Source: a virus
Length of the DNA stretch: 32,703 nt
Strand: one strand, 5' to 3'
IMG/VR virus record: IMGVR_UViG_3300032069_000037
Span: 1 to 32,703 of that record
In this document: piece by piece, positions 29,721 through 32,703 of the stretch
How the letters are laid out: each line of letters begins with the position of its first letter
Numbering within the stretch: the stretch's first letter is position 1
Made by a program: the position numbers and the translations under genes
Notes under the pieces: model-generated
What the model saw: the letters and a program-made list of their open reading frames with translations, nothing else
Told to the model about the DNA's origin: nothing
Database searches by the model: none

Positions 29721-31225
29721 GCGAACTACGGGATAGTCTGCTCCAAGTGCGGGAAGGTTACGCCGTGGGGAGGTTTCAAATGGATGAAAAACTAACGCGC
29801 ATACGCGATAGGATTTTGACGAACCCGAAATATGCGTTTGAGATGAGCAAACAAATTTCAGTAGTGCGTGCCCTCTTTCACGATCCTGCGATGGTCAGGA
29901 GGGTTCGCGACGACATTCTGTTTTTTTGCCGCTTCGTGCTTGGGTTTGAACCCACCGAGTATCAAGCAAAGTTCCTTACCGACCCGCATCAGTTCGTGGT
30001 GGCGAGGTGGTGCAGGCAGAGCGGAAAATCTTTCAGCGTCGGGGCGCTTCTCCTTCACATCGCCTTGACCAACCCGCACGTCCACATCGGCATAGTCGCT
30101 CCATCCCTTCGCCAGAGCAAAAACGTGATTCAAAAGATGGGGGGATTTATCAAACGACTTGAGAGGGGCATCGGTGGAAACTTGATAAAAAAGGCCCGCA
30201 AGACCGCTATCGAGTGCGGGGACGGGGCCGTGATAGAGGCGCTCCCAAATAACCCGGACACCGTTAGAGGCCCGACGCTTTTTGTGGTTTATTGCGACGA
30301 GTGGGGGTTTGTGAAGAACGACGAGGAGATGTATGACGCGATACTTTTCACCCTCGGCACCACGAACGGACGTCTGATTGCAACAAGCACGCCGAGTATA
30401 AAAAACAGCCTCTTTTATAAAATGTGTTTTGATCCCAATTATGAGGACTTTAGCAGGCATCACATCAACTGGAGGCAGGCGGTGGAACCGTATGGGCCAC
30501 TCAAACCCAACATCCTTGAAAAAATAAAAAAGCAATTACTGGGAGACCCGTGGAGATGGCAGCGTGAGATGGAGGCGGAATTTGCAGAGGACGTGGACAG
30601 GTTTTTCCCGCTCGAATTGATAATAAAATGCCAAGACCCTGATCCCCTCGATAGCAAATACAAAGACTGGGACTATTACCCGTTTGAACACATGCCACTG
30701 GGGGAGTTCTATATCGGCGCGGACTTGGGTAAAAAAGTAGATTTCAGCGTGGTCGCGGTCATTGAGAAAAGGCGGGACGGCAAATTCCGCCTCGTCCATT
30801 TGAAACAGTTCCCGCTCGAAACCCCATACGCATCTGTCATCGGATACGTGAAGGCAATCTGTGACCGATACAAAAACGTCGGGAAAATTGCGGTAGATCG
30901 GACAGGGGTTGGGGAATACATAGTCGAGGACATGGAGAAGGCAATCCCCATCCCGACCGAGGGCGTGCTTCTGACGGTTCCGAGCAAGCAAGAAGTTCTG
31001 GGAAACCTAAAGCGCAGGATGGAGGAGGGGAACGTGTTGATTCCATACGACCAAGACCTGTTCGCCGAGATGAACGCGGAACAATTTGAACTTATGAAAA
31101 GCGGCCAGAACCAATTCAGCCATCCATCGGGAACGCACGACGACCGCCTCTGGGCGCTGGCGTTGGCCGTCTATGCCACGCGGGGAGTGGAACCCTCACA
31201 GCCGCCGATTGCTATTTCAGCATAA
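29717..31225 (+). CDS. terL: Large terminase subunit
   Basis: A 502-residue packaging motor with all the key motifs. Walker A is RQSGKS (100-105), Walker B LFVVYCDE (188-195), motif III ATSTPS (222-227). The RNase H-like nuclease domain has GADLGKK with D336, VDRTG with D394 and THDDRLWAL with D475/D476. It cuts concatemers and drives DNA into the portal. Two starts are possible: ATG 29717 with GAGGG, overlapping the previous stop, and ATG 29780 with GGGGAGG six bases upstream; the latter removes 21 residues that lie over the broken zinc ribbon. Confidence 0.95.
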   Translation: MSELRDSLLQVREGYAVGRFQMDEKLTRIRDRILTNPKYAFEMSKQISVVRALFHDPAMVRRVRDDILFFCRFVLGFEPTEYQAKFLTDPHQFVVARWCRQSGKSFSVGALLLHIALTNPHVHIGIVAPSLRQSKNVIQKMGGFIKRLERGIGGNLIKKARKTAIECGDGAVIEALPNNPDTVRGPTLFVVYCDEWGFVKNDEEMYDAILFTLGTTNGRLIATSTPSIKNSLFYKMCFDPNYEDFSRHHINWRQAVEPYGPLKPNILEKIKKQLLGDPWRWQREMEAEFAEDVDRFFPLELIIKCQDPDPLDSKYKDWDYYPFEHMPLGEFYIGADLGKKVDFSVVAVIEKRRDGKFRLVHLKQFPLETPYASVIGYVKAICDRYKNVGKIAVDRTGVGEYIVEDMEKAIPIPTEGVLLTVPSKQEVLGNLKRRMEEGNVLIPYDQDLFAEMNAEQFELMKSGQNQFSHPSGTHDDRLWALALAVYATRGVEPSQPPIAISA

Positions 31226-31299
31226 TTTTACTCGCCCGCACCATCAAATATACCAAAGTGTTTATAAACTTTAAAAAAATAAAAAGGGCGGGGGATTGA
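31226..31299. terminator. Convergent terminator region
   Basis: Between the converging terminase and integrase genes lies an AT-rich stretch. On the minus strand the integrase is followed by CCCGCCC then T-runs (CTTTTTATTTTTTT), the usual U-rich archaeal terminator. A 10-bp palindrome GTTTATAAAC sits at 31260-31269. Termination for the plus strand is less clear. Confidence 0.55.
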
Positions 31300-32499
31300 C
31301 TACTTGCCCTCGCCCAACACCTTTTGGAGCGCCCGCTGGATTCGGTAGAATGCTGGCTCGAACTGCTTCTCTGGATTCCATTCGATACTCGGCTTCATGG
31401 CTTGGATATATCCCGCCACCCGCGCCAATTTTGTCTTGTCCATGTCCTTCAGCACGTTCAAGATTTCCACAACTATGTCGTCGAGTGCTTCACCAAACTG
31501 GTTGCGCAAGATGACCATGTTCTGCGCCCGCGAAATGCTGATGTGAGGCACCATTTCCTTGAACTGCGCGCGTAGCCTGTCCTCACTCGCCACCGTGTAA
31601 AAGTCCTCGCTCCCGGAGATTTTGTGCCCGTAGAGGATGCATACCCAATCCCTGTCGATTTTATGTGAGGCAGCGACATCCTTGAACATTTTTCTGAACG
31701 CATGTGCTCTTATCCGTTCGCCCTTGGGGATTTCCAATGCTGCCTTCTTTGCGAGGCGCTGAACCATGTTGTTTATGTCCTGCTCCCGCATCTTCCCTTT
31801 CGTCGGGGTTACGAAGAGCCAAGGCGCGCTGTCTCTGCGGGTGTTCAGGTAAACCCGTATCGCGTGGACGGCGTCGGGGGTTAGGAAGGGTCGTATCCTA
31901 ATCTTGGTTTTGCCGCGATAGATGTATCCCCCGCGAGGCGCAAGGCAGAGCGGGTCGTCCTTTCCCAACTCGCCGCGCCCGACCCGTTCCACGTGCTCCT
32001 TGTATCGCTGCTCGAATATGGCCCGCGTTAGATCACACAAGTCCTCGCTTATCGGCGCGCTCGACATCGTCAGAACTATTGCCCTGTCCCTCGCATCCGA
32101 CACCTCGCACATCTTTATCAGGTCGTCCCGCGTTGGAATGTAGTCGGTATAGACAGGTGTTGCGGCCTTGGAGACGCGCTTTACTTGCTCGCGGGTGAAA
32201 TCCAACGGGAGTCGGTTGGAGTCAAAGAACGATACGAGCCGCGCCACGTGAACTTTCCCACTTGACGCGCTTTTTTGCTTGGTGAAGAACTCCAACACCA
32301 TCTTTTCGTTCTTGAACTCCTTGTCGCCTTCTTTTTCCTTGAGGATTTCGGTGGGGTTCTTATTTACAAATTCACAGAACTTCTTTAGGGTGCTTAAATA
32401 GCCGTATCGGGTTTGCTGTTCAAGACCGGCGAGCCAATTTCTGACGCACTCGAACTTCTCAAGCGGGTGCTCCTTTTGCTTACGTTCTTGTTCGTCCAT
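31300..32499 (-). CDS. Tyrosine recombinase (integrase), atypical Arg I site
   Basis: A 399-residue integrase. The N-terminal SAM-like domain (ETRY-type: LEQQTRYGYLSTLKKFCEF) is followed by the catalytic domain with HAFR (H266, R269), ILYGHK (H292) and EDFYT with Y301 as likely nucleophile. The usual first Arg in the G-L-R-I-S-E motif is Pro149 here (SSAPISEDL). About 90 residues follow the catalytic Tyr, forming a long helical tail (LDDIVVEILNVLKDMDKTK). Transcribed toward the terminase, away from the host gene; AGGAG lies nine bases before the ATG. Confidence 0.85.
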   Translation of the reverse strand: MDEQERKQKEHPLEKFECVRNWLAGLEQQTRYGYLSTLKKFCEFVNKNPTEILKEKEGDKEFKNEKMVLEFFTKQKSASSGKVHVARLVSFFDSNRLPLDFTREQVKRVSKAATPVYTDYIPTRDDLIKMCEVSDARDRAIVLTMSSAPISEDLCDLTRAIFEQRYKEHVERVGRGELGKDDPLCLAPRGGYIYRGKTKIRIRPFLTPDAVHAIRVYLNTRRDSAPWLFVTPTKGKMREQDINNMVQRLAKKAALEIPKGERIRAHAFRKMFKDVAASHKIDRDWVCILYGHKISGSEDFYTVASEDRLRAQFKEMVPHISISRAQNMVILRNQFGEALDDIVVEILNVLKDMDKTKLARVAGYIQAMKPSIEWNPEKQFEPAFYRIQRALQKVLGEGK

Positions 32500-32575
32500 T
32501 TTCGGTTGTCTCCTTGCTAATTTCTATGAATTACCTATAATATATAGTTTGTTATTGAGTTTAATGATATTGGGT
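32500..32575 (-). promoter_or_regulatory. Integrase promoter region
   Basis: On the minus strand CTATATATTATAGG (32547-32534) is a strong dyad-like TATA element about 35-48 bases before the ATG at 32499, and AAGGAG is the ribosome site. With the usual 25-base distance the transcript would start near 32515. Confidence 0.6.
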
Positions 32576-32589
32576 ATTATATTTATAAC
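32576..32589. other. Candidate attR core
   Basis: ATTATATTTATAAC matches 13 of 14 bases of the sequence at 103-116 in direct orientation. It lies between the integrase promoter and the 3' end of the host gene, 15 bases beyond its stop codon, so integration leaves that gene intact. Confidence 0.45.
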
Positions 32590-32604
32590 AACTATTTTGG
32601 CCGA

Positions 32605-32703
32605 CTATTTGGGCTTGAGCTTCAAAATTGCGGCCGCGATGTCACCGCCCGTTTCCTTCAGCGCTTTCATCGCCGACTCTCGACCGACGCCTGCCTGTTC
32701 CAT
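32605..32703 (-). CDS. nac: Archaeal NAC homologue, C-terminal UBA domain (partial)
   Basis: The last 32 codons of a gene that enters from the right edge. MEQAGVGRESAMKALKE then GGDIAAAILKLKPK match the UBA domain at the C-terminus of the archaeal nascent polypeptide-associated complex protein (consensus V-x-Q-x-G-V-S-x-x-x-A-x-x-A-L-x-x-x-x-G-D-I-A-x-A-I). NAC binds nascent chains at the ribosome and exists in archaea and eukaryotes but not in bacteria. It is the clearest marker of the host domain and of the provirus edge. Confidence 0.85.
   Translation of the reverse strand: MEQAGVGRESAMKALKETGGDIAAAILKLKPK

Larger units (their letters stand above)
104..32589. mobile_element. Integrated archaeal head-tail virus (provirus)
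   Basis: The interval holds a full set of tailed-virus hallmark genes: large terminase, portal, MuF-like protein, prohead protease, HK97-fold capsid protein, neck proteins, tail tube, tail chaperones, tape measure, baseplate hub and fibre, plus a tyrosine integrase at the right end. The boundaries come from a 13-bp identical sequence found outside the outermost viral genes on both sides (104-116 and 32577-32589). A chromosomal gene, the archaeal NAC homologue, begins just outside the right boundary. The hallmark genes make the viral nature certain; the exact ends are inferred. Confidence 0.85.

Noticed and set aside
31260-31269. GTTTATAAAC palindrome as an att core
   Set aside because: It lies inside the provirus between terminase and integrase and has no partner at the left end; it more likely belongs to the terminator region.

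Overview
The window reads as an almost complete, integrated tailed virus (head-tail, HK97-type, long non-contractile tail judged from the tape measure and tail tube) in an archaeal chromosome. The archaeal host is indicated by the gene fragment at the right edge (C-terminal UBA domain of the archaeal nascent polypeptide-associated complex protein), by TATA-type promoters, by GGTGA/GGAGG ribosome sites with frequent GTG and TTG starts, and by a virus-encoded homologue of the archaeal RNA polymerase subunit P. A Thermoplasmata-like host is only a guess from the style of the NosD-like membrane-anchored protein. A near-palindromic 13-14 bp match at 103-116 and 32576-32589 is a good candidate for attL/attR and would make the provirus about 32.5 kb.

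Left arm, minus strand, 20881 down to 225: the late region. In transcription order it has two small leader genes, portal, a split MuF-like head protein whose C-terminal part is fused to a prohead protease and scaffold-like coiled coil, decoration protein, major capsid protein, a hairpin, head-tail connector, several small unknown genes, then an island (about 14175-10700) of small zinc-ribbon and membrane proteins including the RpoP homologue, a Gp37/Gp68-like (DUF5131) protein and a holin-like protein. The neck genes, tail tube, two tail-assembly chaperone genes joined by a textbook -1 frameshift signal, tape measure, distal tail protein, and a baseplate hub follow. The hub is split: its N-terminal domain is at 5432-5809 and its C-terminal domain lies inside the 889-residue fibre protein, separated by a cassette with a LAGLIDADG homing endonuclease and a nucleotidyltransferase-like protein.

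Right arm, plus strand, 21042 to 31225: the regulatory, replication and packaging region. A ribbon-helix-helix repressor behind a tandem operator, a membrane protein, a palindromic TATA promoter with a zinc ribbon, a winged-helix regulator and a beta-helix surface protein come first. Then come a methyltransferase-derived protein without a recognisable catalytic motif and a 1100-residue protein that joins an ATPase, a winged helix, an HExxH domain, a Cas4-like nuclease and a second PD-(D/E)XK-like domain. A run of small overlapping genes (zinc ribbons, ASCH-like, membrane) leads to the large terminase. The integrase (minus strand) converges on the terminase and lies next to the presumed attR and the host gene.

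The two arms diverge from a 160 bp control region at 20882-21041. Most gene junctions overlap by 1-8 bases, so translational coupling is the dominant layout. The most unusual items are the viral RpoP homologue, the five-part replication protein, the frameshift cassette, and the hub gene interrupted by a cassette.
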